A DNA stretch of 64,000 bases, taken from contig JASBVF010000055.1 in assembly GCA_030147525.1 (NCBI GenBank), positions 1 through 64,000 on the forward strand. The letters are read 5' to 3'. Shown here one piece after another: positions 32,233 through 40,443 of the stretch. Under the pieces are notes generated by a model. The model worked only from the letters and a program-made list of their open reading frames with translations, searched no databases and was not told the origin of the DNA. A program made the translations under genes and the position numbers. Source of the stretch: Bacteroidota bacterium (lineage in GTDB: Bacteria; Bacteroidota; Bacteroidia; Chitinophagales; Saprospiraceae). How positions within the stretch are numbered: the stretch's first letter is position 1; every line of letters begins with the position of its first letter.

Positions 32233-32314
32233 GTAGGCAGGTAGGCGAGTAGGCGAAGGTCTGCTGATTTTCGAGGATACTGGCCTACCGGCATACTCGC
32301 CTACTCGCCTACTC
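32231..32314. repeat. Inverted repeat of GTAGGCGA words between convergent genes
   Basis: The left arm (32231-32254) is built from GAGTAGGC/GTAGGCGA words and matches the reverse complement of 32291-32314 at 21 of 24 positions, around a 36-nt loop. It overlaps both stop codons (plus-strand TGA at 32230 and fmt TGA at 32313-32315). It can form a long stem and probably ends transcription from both sides. Confidence 0.65.
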
Positions 32315-33254
32315 AAGACTTGAGTCCGTTCAAAAAACTCACCGCATCCATTCTGCGGCGGCCCGGCGCCTGTAATTCCAGCACCTCGACGAAGCCGTCG
32401 GTGGCAGCAATTTTCAAGTTCTTGCGGCTGTCCGTGACGAACTCGCCCGGAGTGTAATCGTGAGCCTCTTCAATTTTTTTGGTTTTAAAAATCTTCACTA
32501 CCTCGCCTTCGTAGCGCTCCTGTTCGCTGTCGGCGGACCAGTGAAGATACGCCCATGCGCCGGGATAGGGGCTAAGGCCACGGACGAAATTGTGGACTTT
32601 AGCGGCAGTTTGGTTGAAGTTGATCTCACAGGTTTCATGAAAAATTTTAGGGGCTTTGCTGACAAGGGATTCATCCTGTTTTTGCAGGGTGTAGTCACCT
32701 TTTTCAATGGCCTGAACCGTTTCGAGGACGAGTTGAGCGCCCAGCGTCATCATCCGGTCGTGGACTTCGCCGGCGGTCTCATTTTCACCGATGGGTGTTG
32801 TTTTTTGAAATAAAATATCGCCGGTATCGATCTCGTGTTTGATGAAAAAAGTAGTGACGCCGGTTTCTTTTTCACCTTCGATGACGGCCCAGTTGATGGG
32901 CGCTGCACCCCGGAACTTGGGAAGCAGGGACCCATGCAGATTGAAGGTGCCGATGGTGGGCATGTCCCAAACGACTTCCGGCAACATGCGGAAAGCGACC
33001 ACGACCTGAAGGTCAGCCCGGTAGCTTCGCAATTCCTCAATGAATTCGGGTGCTTTCAGGTTTTTGGGTTGCAGGACAGGAATCCCCCTGGATACGGCAA
33101 ACTTTTTCACAGCGGATTCGAGCAACTGCTTGCCGCCACGGCCGCCGAGCTTGTCAGTAGCAGTGATGACGGCAACAACATCGTAGCCGTTCTCGATTAG
33201 AATTTGAAGAGAAGGCACCGCAAATTCCGGGGTACCCATGAAGATGATGCGCAT
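32313..33254 (-). CDS. fmt: Methionyl-tRNA formyltransferase
   Basis: A 313-aa enzyme that formylates initiator Met-tRNA using 10-formyl-tetrahydrofolate. Signatures: MRIIFMGTPEFAVPSLQ, the catalytic N-H-D set in GTFNLHGSLLPKFRGAAPINWAV (Asn and His) and HEIDTGDIL (Asp), and a C-terminal OB-like tRNA-binding domain from about 200 (RGLSPYPGAWAYL). The length is normal. No def gene is adjacent. A perfect 30-bp hairpin lies 28 bp upstream of the start, between fmt and a small lipoprotein gene. Confidence 0.95.
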   Translation of the reverse strand: MRIIFMGTPEFAVPSLQILIENGYDVVAVITATDKLGGRGGKQLLESAVKKFAVSRGIPVLQPKNLKAPEFIEELRSYRADLQVVVAFRMLPEVVWDMPTIGTFNLHGSLLPKFRGAAPINWAVIEGEKETGVTTFFIKHEIDTGDILFQKTTPIGENETAGEVHDRMMTLGAQLVLETVQAIEKGDYTLQKQDESLVSKAPKIFHETCEINFNQTAAKVHNFVRGLSPYPGAWAYLHWSADSEQERYEGEVVKIFKTKKIEEAHDYTPGEFVTDSRKNLKIAATDGFVEVLELQAPGRRRMDAVSFLNGLKS

Positions 33255-33281
33255 TTGAGAGATGGTTGGATGGTTGGATTA

Positions 33282-33349
33282 ATTGTTTGATGGTTGGATG
33301 GCTTGATTGTTTTCAGACCAACAATCAAGCCATCCAACCATCAAACAAT
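33282..33349. repeat. Perfect 30-bp-stem hairpin made of short words
   Basis: Positions 33282-33311 are the exact reverse complement of 33320-33349, with an 8-nt loop TTCAGACC. The arm contains TGGTTGGATGG-type words, also repeated in tandem at 33261-33279 (GATGGTTG units). It lies 5 bp after the small lipoprotein stop and 28 bp upstream of fmt (minus strand). No T-run adjoins the stem, but a 30-bp perfect stem is well above ordinary terminator size. Confidence 0.8.
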
Positions 33350-33354
33350 CCTCC

Positions 33355-33717
33355 TCACTTTTTCACCAATAAAAGAGTTTCCTGCGTTCCGGCCCGGTTC
33401 ATTTCCATTTCGAGGGTGTCGGGAGTCAGGTGCAGTATTTTGACCATTTTCTGTATTTGGCCTTCAGCAGTAGTGTATAGTTTATTGCCTTCCACTTTGA
33501 AGGTGCCTTGTTCTTTTTGTTCGCCGAAAGTGGCGGCATATTGCGTGGGGGCAGTGAACTGAAAATGGACAGCCTCAGCATTGCGGCCGGAATCTTTTCC
33601 TTCGACGGTCCAGCTGACGCCTTGCCAGTCGCCGTAGATGGCTTCGGGGATGGCAGATTCGCTGCCACAGCTTGCGAGGAAAAGAAGAGCGAGGAAGAGA
33701 AAACTTAGTTTGTGCAT
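33355..33717 (-). CDS. Small lipoprotein, lipocalin-like fold suspected
   Basis: A 120-aa protein with lipoprotein signal MHKLSFLFLALLFLASC (C17 lipidated). The mature part begins GSESAIPEAIYGDWQGVSW and has alternating beta strands: AVHFQFTAPTQYAATF, EQGTFKVEGNKLYTTAEG, HLTPDTLEMEMNRAG and ETLLLVKK. This is the pattern of the lipocalin-like (DUF4923/DUF5640-type) lipoproteins common in Bacteroidota. The function is unknown. It is followed by the 30-bp-stem hairpin and then fmt. Confidence 0.7.
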   Translation of the reverse strand: MHKLSFLFLALLFLASCGSESAIPEAIYGDWQGVSWTVEGKDSGRNAEAVHFQFTAPTQYAATFGEQKEQGTFKVEGNKLYTTAEGQIQKMVKILHLTPDTLEMEMNRAGTQETLLLVKK

Positions 33718-33844
33718 GATGATTTTGTTGAAATGATGAAACGGGGTGGGGAGTTTGTTTTACCTAAAACAAGGCTCCCAAGCGGCAAAGAAACCAAAGT
33801 TTTCCCTGTCTCGAAACGTTCAGCCCTTCAATCCTTCCAATCTT

Positions 33845-34624
33845 TTAATACAAAACCATGTCAAACCGGCGGCGGTACTTCCGGGTCAGTTCGTGCTCGT
33901 CGCCCCAAAGGTGAAACAAAGCAATGGCCGAACGGCGGGGAAGATCACTCAGGTAACTCTTGTCCATCATGGTGGCATCGATAATGTTGCGGATGGCGTT
34001 TTCTTCCTCCCCGGCTTGCAGGGCCTTGCTTGCAGCGGTTAGTTTTTCACCCGGTGCGGAGCCGTTTTCCGGTTGAAATTGCAGCAATTCTGACAGGGTC
34101 CGGATGTCGCTGGCATCGTCGTGTTCAGGTTCGGCGACGTTGATGTCTTCGACGAGGGAGACGGCTTCTTCCGGTTTTTTTAACACGATCAATTTGGCCA
34201 GGGCTATTTTTTTATCCTTTTTCTCTGGGTTGGCGGCGACGAACTCACGTAGTTTTTGCTCTGCCAGTTCAGGGTTGGCATTGTTGAGCAATTCCTGCAA
34301 TTCGGCGGCGGCTGGGTCTGGCAGGTTTTCATCGAGCCATTGCTCGATCTGGTATCTTGGAAGGGCGCCAGCGAATTCGTTAATGACTTTTCCCTTGTGA
34401 AACAATTTTACGTTAGGGATGCTCATGATATTGAATTGCTGAGCCAGATCAGGGTGTTTTTCCGTGTCGATTTTGACGAGTTCCCAGCGGTCGCTTTGTT
34501 CAGCTGCGAGTTTTTCGAGGACAGGACCGAGCACCTTGCAGGGGCCGCACCAGGACGCCCAAAAATCTACGAGAACCGGAATTTGGTGACTACGATCAAT
34601 GACTTCTTTTTGAAAATTAAACAT
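33845..34624 (-). CDS. Thioredoxin-TPR protein (CnoX/YbbN-like)
   Basis: The start was chosen at 34624 (MFNFQKEVIDRSHQIPVLVDF), the normal thioredoxin beginning; the frame from 34675 adds 17 residues. Residues 1-105 are a thioredoxin domain with active site WASWCGPCK and cis-Pro in MSIPNVKLF. The rest (about 115-259) is TPR-like helices (AAAELQELLNNANPELAEQKL, ALAKLIVLKKPEEAVSLVED) ending YRRRFDMVLY. This is the layout of the chaperedoxin CnoX, except that the canonical WCGPC pair is kept, so it may also be an active oxidoreductase. Cytoplasmic. Confidence 0.88.
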   Translation of the reverse strand: MFNFQKEVIDRSHQIPVLVDFWASWCGPCKVLGPVLEKLAAEQSDRWELVKIDTEKHPDLAQQFNIMSIPNVKLFHKGKVINEFAGALPRYQIEQWLDENLPDPAAAELQELLNNANPELAEQKLREFVAANPEKKDKKIALAKLIVLKKPEEAVSLVEDINVAEPEHDDASDIRTLSELLQFQPENGSAPGEKLTAASKALQAGEEENAIRNIIDATMMDKSYLSDLPRRSAIALFHLWGDEHELTRKYRRRFDMVLY

Positions 34625-34857
34625 GTTCGTAATTTTTTTTGAGGCCGGTTGGGGAACTTGTTTCCATTCCGCCAACCAGTGAAATTATACTTTCCAAAGC
34701 TCAAAGGACGTACCACTCCGCAAATCAGGAAAAAAGGGCAGCCGGGCTTCAAAATGCCTGTCATATTTTCGTGGTTGCGCCCAATTTTCGGGTCAGAATG
34801 GCAGGGTAGAGGGCGGTAGGAGCAAAATACTCAGGAGTTTGATATTTTCCCCGATAC

Positions 34858-34888
34858 TTTGATGTGGCGTAAGGGAATGCTATTTTTG
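34858..34888 (+). promoter_or_regulatory. Promoter of the alpha/beta hydrolase gene
   Basis: TTTG (34858-34861), a 19-bp spacer and TATTTTTG (34881-34888) match the Bacteroidota consensus exactly. The start point would be near 34895, about 30 nt before the ATG at 34925. It rules out the upstream ATG at 34859. Confidence 0.75.
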
Positions 34889-34924
34889 GCAGCTGAATTT
34901 TTTCACCAAAAAAAATTAAACACC

Positions 34925-35767
34925 ATGGAGCCAATGACTATTAACCGGCAGCATTCGGAAGGTCTGGAAATACAGGGGAAACATTGGCCTCAAGCCAATC
35001 CCCGTGCGGTGGTTTGTCTCGTTCATGGCCTCGGCGAACACATCGGGCGATACGGACATGTTGCTGAATTTTTTATAAAAAACGGCATGGCAGTAGCCGG
35101 GTTTGACTTGCCTGGTTTCGGCAGGTCCGAAGGTAAACGAGGGCATGCCAGGCAGCTTGAAACTTACCTGGAAGTGGTGAAATGCCTGACTGAAATGGCC
35201 GGTGAATGGTATCCCGGAGTGCCCCTGTTTCTTTACGGGCAAAGCATGGGTGGCAATATTGTTCTAAACTATTTGCTGGACAGGGGAAATTTGCTCAAAG
35301 GAGCAATAGCAAGCAGTCCGTGGATCAGACTGCCCAAACCGCCTTCCTCCCTGTTGGTGAGTTTTGCCAAATTAATGTTCCGCATTTATCCTTCATTTTC
35401 GCAAGGCAACGGATTGGATGTCAATGAGTTGTCCAACGATCCGGCGGTGATTAAAGCTTACGCCGCTGACCGGTTGGTGCACGACCGGATTTCTGTTTCG
35501 ACGGCTATTGCCATGCTGGAAGCAGCCCGGCGGCTCGACACTTTTTCCGGTAAAATACCTGCGCCGGCACTGCTCATGCATGGTAGCGACGACCTCATTA
35601 CCGATCCAAAAGGCAGTGAGTATTTTGCCCGCAGAACCACAGGCAGCGTGACCTTCAAAGCTTGGGAAGGTCTCAAACATGAGTTGCACAACGAGCCTGA
35701 GCAGCAGGAAATTCTCACTTTTGCATTACAGTGGATGGAGGGTGTGCTGAAGGCAAAAGCTGTTTAG
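34925..35767 (+). CDS. Alpha/beta hydrolase, monoacylglycerol-lipase-like
   Basis: The start was set at 34925 by the promoter at 34858-34888. The 280-aa protein shows the serine aminopeptidase S33/monoglyceride lipase pattern: VVCLVHGLGEHIGRYGHVAEFF (oxyanion HG), GFDLPGFGRSEGKRG, nucleophile Ser in YGQSMGGNIVL, acid Asp in LLMHGSDDLITDP and His in EGLKHELHNE. Cytoplasmic, no signal peptide. It probably hydrolyses mono-acyl lipids or small esters. An SCP2-type lipid-carrier gene follows 86 bp later with its own promoter. Confidence 0.88.
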   Translation: MEPMTINRQHSEGLEIQGKHWPQANPRAVVCLVHGLGEHIGRYGHVAEFFIKNGMAVAGFDLPGFGRSEGKRGHARQLETYLEVVKCLTEMAGEWYPGVPLFLYGQSMGGNIVLNYLLDRGNLLKGAIASSPWIRLPKPPSSLLVSFAKLMFRIYPSFSQGNGLDVNELSNDPAVIKAYAADRLVHDRISVSTAIAMLEAARRLDTFSGKIPAPALLMHGSDDLITDPKGSEYFARRTTGSVTFKAWEGLKHELHNEPEQQEILTFALQWMEGVLKAKAV

Positions 35768-35783
35768 ATATAATTTACAAGGC

Positions 35784-35813
35784 TTTGGAGAATGGGTAAT
35801 TTTTAGAACTTTG
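35784..35813 (+). promoter_or_regulatory. Promoter of the SCP2-domain gene
   Basis: TTTG (35784-35787), an 18-bp spacer and GAACTTTG (35806-35813). The -7 box departs from TAnnTTTG at its first base only. It lies about 40 bp before the ATG at 35854. Confidence 0.45.
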
Positions 35814-35853
35814 CCTCATTCATGGAAATCATTTCATCGTTAAAAAAACACCA

Positions 35854-36207
35854 ATGGATTACGACAAGATTCCTAAAATTTCTATTGACAGCGCAAGAGA
35901 CTTCATCATGTCATTGCCCCAGACTGTCAGGCCGGAGTGGTTGAAAAATGTGGACGATACCAATTTTCATTTTGACATCGACGGTGATGGCGGCGGGCAG
36001 TTTTCAGTGATTGTAAAAGATGAAAAATTGGAGATACACGACCAGTTTGTCGGCGAGGCAAAATGCAAAATCACTGCCAAAGAAAAAAATCTCATCAAGC
36101 TTCTCCGTGGCGAACTGAACCCCATGATGGCAGTTTTTACCGGAAAACTTAAGATCAGCAACACGGGCGAAATCATGAAATACGCCAAACTGTTTGGTTT
36201 GATGTAA
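35854..36207 (+). CDS. SCP2 sterol-carrier-domain protein
   Basis: A 117-aa protein that is essentially one SCP2 domain: FHFDIDGDGGGQFSVIVKDEKLEIHD, AKCKITAKEKNLIKLLRGELNPMMAVFTGKLKISNTGEIMKYAKLFGL. The family binds acyl or sterol-like lipids in a hydrophobic tunnel. There is no signal peptide, so it is cytoplasmic. Its place after a monoglyceride-lipase-like gene hints at lipid turnover. About 210 bp of non-coding sequence follows, with nothing recognised. Confidence 0.85.
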   Translation: MDYDKIPKISIDSARDFIMSLPQTVRPEWLKNVDDTNFHFDIDGDGGGQFSVIVKDEKLEIHDQFVGEAKCKITAKEKNLIKLLRGELNPMMAVFTGKLKISNTGEIMKYAKLFGLM

Positions 36208-36421
36208 AATTTTTCATTTCAACTTCGGAGATATACCGGAAATTCGGCAATGCGCCCGGCTTTCCGGTATTTTTTTTGTCTGATGCAACCGTTTGCAAAA
36301 TATTTTCACCAAAAAAATCAAAGCCTGTTTTAAACCATTCCCAAAAGTTAAAGTCTACACAATGCCTCCCCTGAAACTGACTTCGTTCCAACATTAAATT
36401 TCATTCACTAACTCATAACAG

Positions 36422-38098
36422 ATGGATAGAAGAACAACTCTGGCAACGTTTTTTGGCCAAAAGTCCACTGACCAGGCTGCTGTCACTGCCACGGCTAAGC
36501 CGCCGGTCATGTCGGGCCTTTCGCCTTACACCGGGCCTTTCGAATACGAGCAAGCGGCGCATCTACTGCGCCGGGCGATGTTCGGGCCCACCTATCAGCA
36601 GATCAGGGCATCAGCGGATGCAGGTCTGGATGCCACTATCGATCAACTTTTTGCAGACAACCCGCTGCCGCCGCCACCGGTCAATCATTATTACCAGGAC
36701 GATCCAAATGTGCCCATTGGTGAACCATGGATCGATGCGCCTTACATCCAGGGAGTGCAGGCAATTGCTAACTATCGCAACCAGTCGCTGGCCGGCTGGA
36801 CGATAGGGACGCTGCTGGCGGAAGGCGTTTCACTGCGTGAAAAAATGACCCTGTTCTGGCACAACCATTACGTCATTTCCGACATCAACGACCCAAAATT
36901 CGTCTATCGCTACATCACGATGCTGCGCCAAAACGCCTGGGGCAATTTCCGGGAACTCACTAAAATGGTGACCATTGACCCGGCCATGTTGAGATACCTC
37001 AACGGAAGGGATAACATTGCCGCCGCACCCAACGAGAACTACGCCCGTGAGTTACTTGAGCTTTTTACCATTGGAAAAGGTCCGGCCGTTGGTCCTGGCG
37101 ATTACACCAACTACACCGAAGACGATGTGGTGCAAATGGCCAGGGTACTCACCGGCTGGCGTGATACCGGTTTCAACTCCGCCAATCCGGCCAATCCGGT
37201 GGGAGCAATCTTTATAAATAACCGCCACGACCAGGAGGTAAAGCAGCTGTCTCACCGCTTCGACAACGTCGTCATCACCAACATGGGCAACGAGGAGTAT
37301 GCCCATCTGATCGACATCATTTTTTCAAAAGACGAATGTGCCCGGTTCATCTGCCGCAAGCTGTACCGCTGGTTTGTGTACTACCTCATCGACGATCAGG
37401 TGGAAGCGGACGTCATTGCGCCAATGTCGCAGATACTCATCGCCAACGACTATGAAATCCGGCCGGCGCTCGAAGCGCTGTTGCGGAGTGAGCATTTTTT
37501 CGATATGCTCAACATGGGCCCCATGATCAAAAGTCCTGTTGACTTTATCCTTTCTGTTTTAAAAACGATGGAAGTGGACTTCCCGACGGCCAACCTGAAT
37601 CAAACTTACCGGCTGTGGCTCCGCTTTTTCAGGGATGCCTTGCCGCCCATGCAGCAGGTTTACTATGCATTGCCAAGCGTGGCCGGCTGGAAGGCGTATT
37701 ACCAGGAGCCGGTTTTTTATCGAAACTGGATTAGCTCCGCCACGCTGCCTATCCGTATGCAATTCACTACTACAATGATCATGCAGGGCGTGACGCAATT
37801 GGGCGCCACGGTAAAAGTGGATGTTTTGAAACTAGTCAGCCAGCTCGACGATCCGTTCGATCCGAATGCGTTGCTCGATGAGTTTTCAAAAATATTCTTA
37901 CCGCAGCCCATCACGCAGGGTCAAAAAGATGCGCTGAAAGAAGTACTCATCCCCGGTCTGCCCGATTTCGAGTGGACGGTCGAGTATTCCGACTACGTCA
38001 ATAATCCGAATGATCCGAACCTCGCTGCTGCGGTGGAGACCAAGCTGCGCAACCTGTTCGTCGCCATGACGAGCATGCCGGAATTTTATCTTTCATAA
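36422..38098 (+). CDS. DUF1800 family protein
   Basis: A 558-aa DUF1800 protein, here paired with DUF1501 as is usual in Bacteroidota. Typical segments are AAHLLRRAMFGPTYQQIRASADAGLDATIDQLF, EKMTLFWHNHYV, NYARELLELFTIGKG, VVQMARVLTGWRDTGF, IFSKDECARFICRKLYRWFV and a C-terminal MTSMPEFYLS. The N-terminus MDRRTTLATFF looks like the start of a Tat signal but lacks the hydrophobic core, so the export route is unclear. The biochemical role of the family is not established. The DUF1501 gene starts 70 bp downstream after a word-built inverted repeat. Confidence 0.88.
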   Translation: MDRRTTLATFFGQKSTDQAAVTATAKPPVMSGLSPYTGPFEYEQAAHLLRRAMFGPTYQQIRASADAGLDATIDQLFADNPLPPPPVNHYYQDDPNVPIGEPWIDAPYIQGVQAIANYRNQSLAGWTIGTLLAEGVSLREKMTLFWHNHYVISDINDPKFVYRYITMLRQNAWGNFRELTKMVTIDPAMLRYLNGRDNIAAAPNENYARELLELFTIGKGPAVGPGDYTNYTEDDVVQMARVLTGWRDTGFNSANPANPVGAIFINNRHDQEVKQLSHRFDNVVITNMGNEEYAHLIDIIFSKDECARFICRKLYRWFVYYLIDDQVEADVIAPMSQILIANDYEIRPALEALLRSEHFFDMLNMGPMIKSPVDFILSVLKTMEVDFPTANLNQTYRLWLRFFRDALPPMQQVYYALPSVAGWKAYYQEPVFYRNWISSATLPIRMQFTTTMIMQGVTQLGATVKVDVLKLVSQLDDPFDPNALLDEFSKIFLPQPITQGQKDALKEVLIPGLPDFEWTVEYSDYVNNPNDPNLAAAVETKLRNLFVAMTSMPEFYLS

Positions 38099-38101
38099 AA
38101 T

Positions 38102-38163
38102 GGATTGAAGGATTGAAGGCGCTCACCGCCTGGAACCTCCAATCCTCCAATCCTCCAGTCCTT
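38102..38163. repeat. Word-built inverted repeat between DUF1800 and DUF1501 genes
   Basis: The left side has GGATTGAA twice (38102-38117), then a small stem AGGCG/CGCCT. The right side has TCCAATCC twice and TCCAGTCC (about 38138-38162), the imperfect reverse complement (GGATTGGA). It fills the whole 70-bp gap and can form a long imperfect hairpin within what is probably one operon. Confidence 0.65.
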
Positions 38164-38168
38164 AAAAA

Positions 38169-39716
38169 ATGAAACGTCGCAAATTCATACAAACTACCGG
38201 CCTTTCGCTCCCTGTCCTGCTCAACGGGTTCAGCGTGCGGGCGATGCCGAAGTCTTCCATATTTTCTGCAATTTCCGGTGAAAACGACCGGGTACTTGTT
38301 TTGATCCAACTCAACGGCGGCAACGATGGCCTGGCCATGATCACGCCGCTCGACCAGTACGATAAACTGGGCAACGCACGGGGCAACATCCTGATCCCGG
38401 AGTCGAGCCTGCTGGACGTAGGTTTCAACAACGCATTTCACCCGACGATGACCGGACTAAAGTCCGTTTTTGATGACGGTAAAATGAGCGTAGTTCAATC
38501 CGTCGGCTACCCGAACCAAAACCGTTCGCATTTCCGCAGTTCGGATATCTGGACCAGCGGATCACCTGCCGACGAGGTTTGGACGACCGGCTGGCTGGGT
38601 CGCAATTTTGAAAAAGATCATCCTGCCTATCCGGAAGGGTATCCGGGCGGCGATTATCCTGATCCGTTTGCCATTACTATCGGCTCGCTTGTATCGGAGA
38701 CCTGTCAGGGTTCGATTGCCAATTTCAGTCTGGCGATCAACGATCCGTTTAACCTGAATCCGTTAGCTGATTCGGCTGGAAGCATGCCGCCGAATACGCC
38801 CTATGGCAATGAGCTGACTTTCCTTCGTGAAACTATCGAACAGACGAACGCCTACGGCGAAGTTATTACGGCGGCAGCCGGTAATGCGGCCAACATGGTC
38901 AGCTATCCCGACGACAACCGCCTTGCCCAACAACTGAAAAATGTGGCGCTGATGATTGCCGGCGGCTTGCAGACGAAAGTTTACATCGTCAACCTTGGCG
39001 GCTTCGATACGCACGCTAACCAGGTGGCCGATTCGCCACTGCTTGGAGAGCATGCCAGCTTGCTGCAAACACTAAGCGACGCCGTCTCGCTATTTTTGGA
39101 AGACTTGAAACTTCTGGGTGTCGACCAGCGGGTGCTCACGATGACCTTCAGTGAGTTCGGCCGCCGCATCCGTTCCAACGAAAGCCTTGGGACCGATCAC
39201 GGTGACGCTGCTCCGCTGATGTTGTTTGGTCCATGCGTGGCGCCTGGTTTCATTGGCGACAACCCGGAAATTCCCACCAACCCTGACGTGCAGGAAGCCG
39301 TGGCGATGCAATACGATTTCCGGAACGTCTATGGCTCCGTAATGATGGATTGGTTTGACGTGGCGGAAGAGGATGTGAAAAGCCTGCTTTTTTCTGACTT
39401 TTCGCACATTCCGGTGATTGCCGGCTGCTCGACGGTCAGTACTGATGAGTCGCTTCCGGAACTCGATATCCGGCTTTCGCCAAACCCGTTCGCTGGTCAG
39501 GTGAATATTGCTTTTGCCTCCGGCAATGAGCATGTCCGGCTGAGCGTGTTCAACGGTATGGGACAGGAGCTGGCGGTTTTGATCAATAAAAAATTGCCGG
39601 CAGGCAATCATCAGCTGACCTATGATGGTTCCGGGCTGGCATCCGGCCACTATTATTTCCACCTGCGGCTCGATGGTGGCCGGCAGAAGGTGAAGATGAT
39701 GATGAAAGGAAGGTAG
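38169..39716 (+). CDS. DUF1501 (sulfatase-fold) protein with Tat-like signal and T9SS tail
   Basis: A 515-aa DUF1501 protein. The N-terminus MKRRKFIQTTGLSLPVLLNG is a Tat-type signal. The core shows family features of the alkaline-phosphatase/sulfatase fold: VLVLIQLNGGNDGLAMITPLDQYDKL, VQSVGYPNQNRSHFRSSDIWTSG, VNLGGFDTHANQ, TMTFSEFGRRIRSN and GTDHGDAAPLMLFGP. The last about 80 residues (IRLSPNPFAGQVNIAF ... GHYYFHLRL) form a T9SS sorting domain. A Tat-like start together with a T9SS tail is notable, since T9SS cargo normally crosses by Sec. The family's activity is not established. A strong terminator follows. Confidence 0.88.
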   Translation: MKRRKFIQTTGLSLPVLLNGFSVRAMPKSSIFSAISGENDRVLVLIQLNGGNDGLAMITPLDQYDKLGNARGNILIPESSLLDVGFNNAFHPTMTGLKSVFDDGKMSVVQSVGYPNQNRSHFRSSDIWTSGSPADEVWTTGWLGRNFEKDHPAYPEGYPGGDYPDPFAITIGSLVSETCQGSIANFSLAINDPFNLNPLADSAGSMPPNTPYGNELTFLRETIEQTNAYGEVITAAAGNAANMVSYPDDNRLAQQLKNVALMIAGGLQTKVYIVNLGGFDTHANQVADSPLLGEHASLLQTLSDAVSLFLEDLKLLGVDQRVLTMTFSEFGRRIRSNESLGTDHGDAAPLMLFGPCVAPGFIGDNPEIPTNPDVQEAVAMQYDFRNVYGSVMMDWFDVAEEDVKSLLFSDFSHIPVIAGCSTVSTDESLPELDIRLSPNPFAGQVNIAFASGNEHVRLSVFNGMGQELAVLINKKLPAGNHQLTYDGSGLASGHYYFHLRLDGGRQKVKMMMKGR

Positions 39717-39734
39717 GGTCGGTTTTTTCGAAAA

Positions 39735-39776
39735 GAAAAAGGGCGCTCGCAATGCTGCGAATGCCCTTTTTCTTTT
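39735..39776. terminator. Bidirectional terminator between convergent genes
   Basis: A perfect 10-bp stem pairs 39735-39744 (GAAAAAGGGC) with 39763-39772, with an inner CGCA/TGCG helix. A run of A precedes and T follows, so it can stop transcription from the DUF1501 gene (plus) and from the small secreted protein gene (minus). Confidence 0.8.
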
Positions 39777-39790
39777 TGAATTCAGCCTGG

Positions 39791-40258
39791 TTAATCGAAA
39801 GCGTAAAAACTTGCTGCAATTTTCAGTGCTTCGTTTTCGTAACCCTTGTCGTAAGCGATGATGACCAACAGGTTGGTACTGCTTTGTGTATCCATCAGCG
39901 CCATCACCACGGCTTGGGCAGCATCGAGGGAGCCTTTTACGTAATAGCCCACAAAGTCGTCAATTTCAATAGCGTCCGCTTCGTCCACAACGTCATACTG
40001 CATTTCGATAGCCATTTGTACGACAGCCTCTGCGAGATTGTCTTCAGTGATGGTTTCGTCCTGAATGGGTGTCATGGAAAGGTAAAGGTGTTCGTTGACA
40101 GCGGTAAATTCTTCACCAGTGTTGGTGATAATCGAAAAGTCGCTGGGTACGGTGAATCCAATACCGTGGTCCGTCCATTCCATTTGGACCTGAGCTGAAA
40201 GTTGAATTGTTGAAAAGAGCAGGGCTGTCAGCGCTGCGAGAGAAATCATTTTTTTCAT
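39791..40258 (-). CDS. Small secreted protein of unknown function
   Basis: A 155-aa protein with a clear signal peptide (MKKMISLAALTALLFSTIQLSAQ). The mature domain is mixed alpha/beta: GIGFTVPSDFSIITNTGEEFTA, LYLSMTPIQDETIT, DDFVGYYVKGSLDAAQAVVMALMD, NLLVIIAYDKGYENEALKIAASFYAF. The shape recalls small DUF4252/PsbP-like lipid- or stress-associated periplasmic proteins, but no family is recognised with confidence. It is a single gene with a terminator downstream and about 185 bp to the divergent oxidoreductase. Confidence 0.65.
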   Translation of the reverse strand: MKKMISLAALTALLFSTIQLSAQVQMEWTDHGIGFTVPSDFSIITNTGEEFTAVNEHLYLSMTPIQDETITEDNLAEAVVQMAIEMQYDVVDEADAIEIDDFVGYYVKGSLDAAQAVVMALMDTQSSTNLLVIIAYDKGYENEALKIAASFYAFD

Positions 40259-40443
40259 AGAGTTGAAATTTTCATTTGCGTCAAAATGTCCGGGAATTGA
40301 GTAAGCCGGAACCGCTTGCCGCTAAATAGTGAGTAAATTTAGCCCGGAACTTCACAAGATGTACAAAACAGGCTGGTTCCGGGCAATATTTTTTTTTAGC
40401 TTTCGGCATTCTGAATTTTTTCACCAGCAAAAAGACTATCGAC

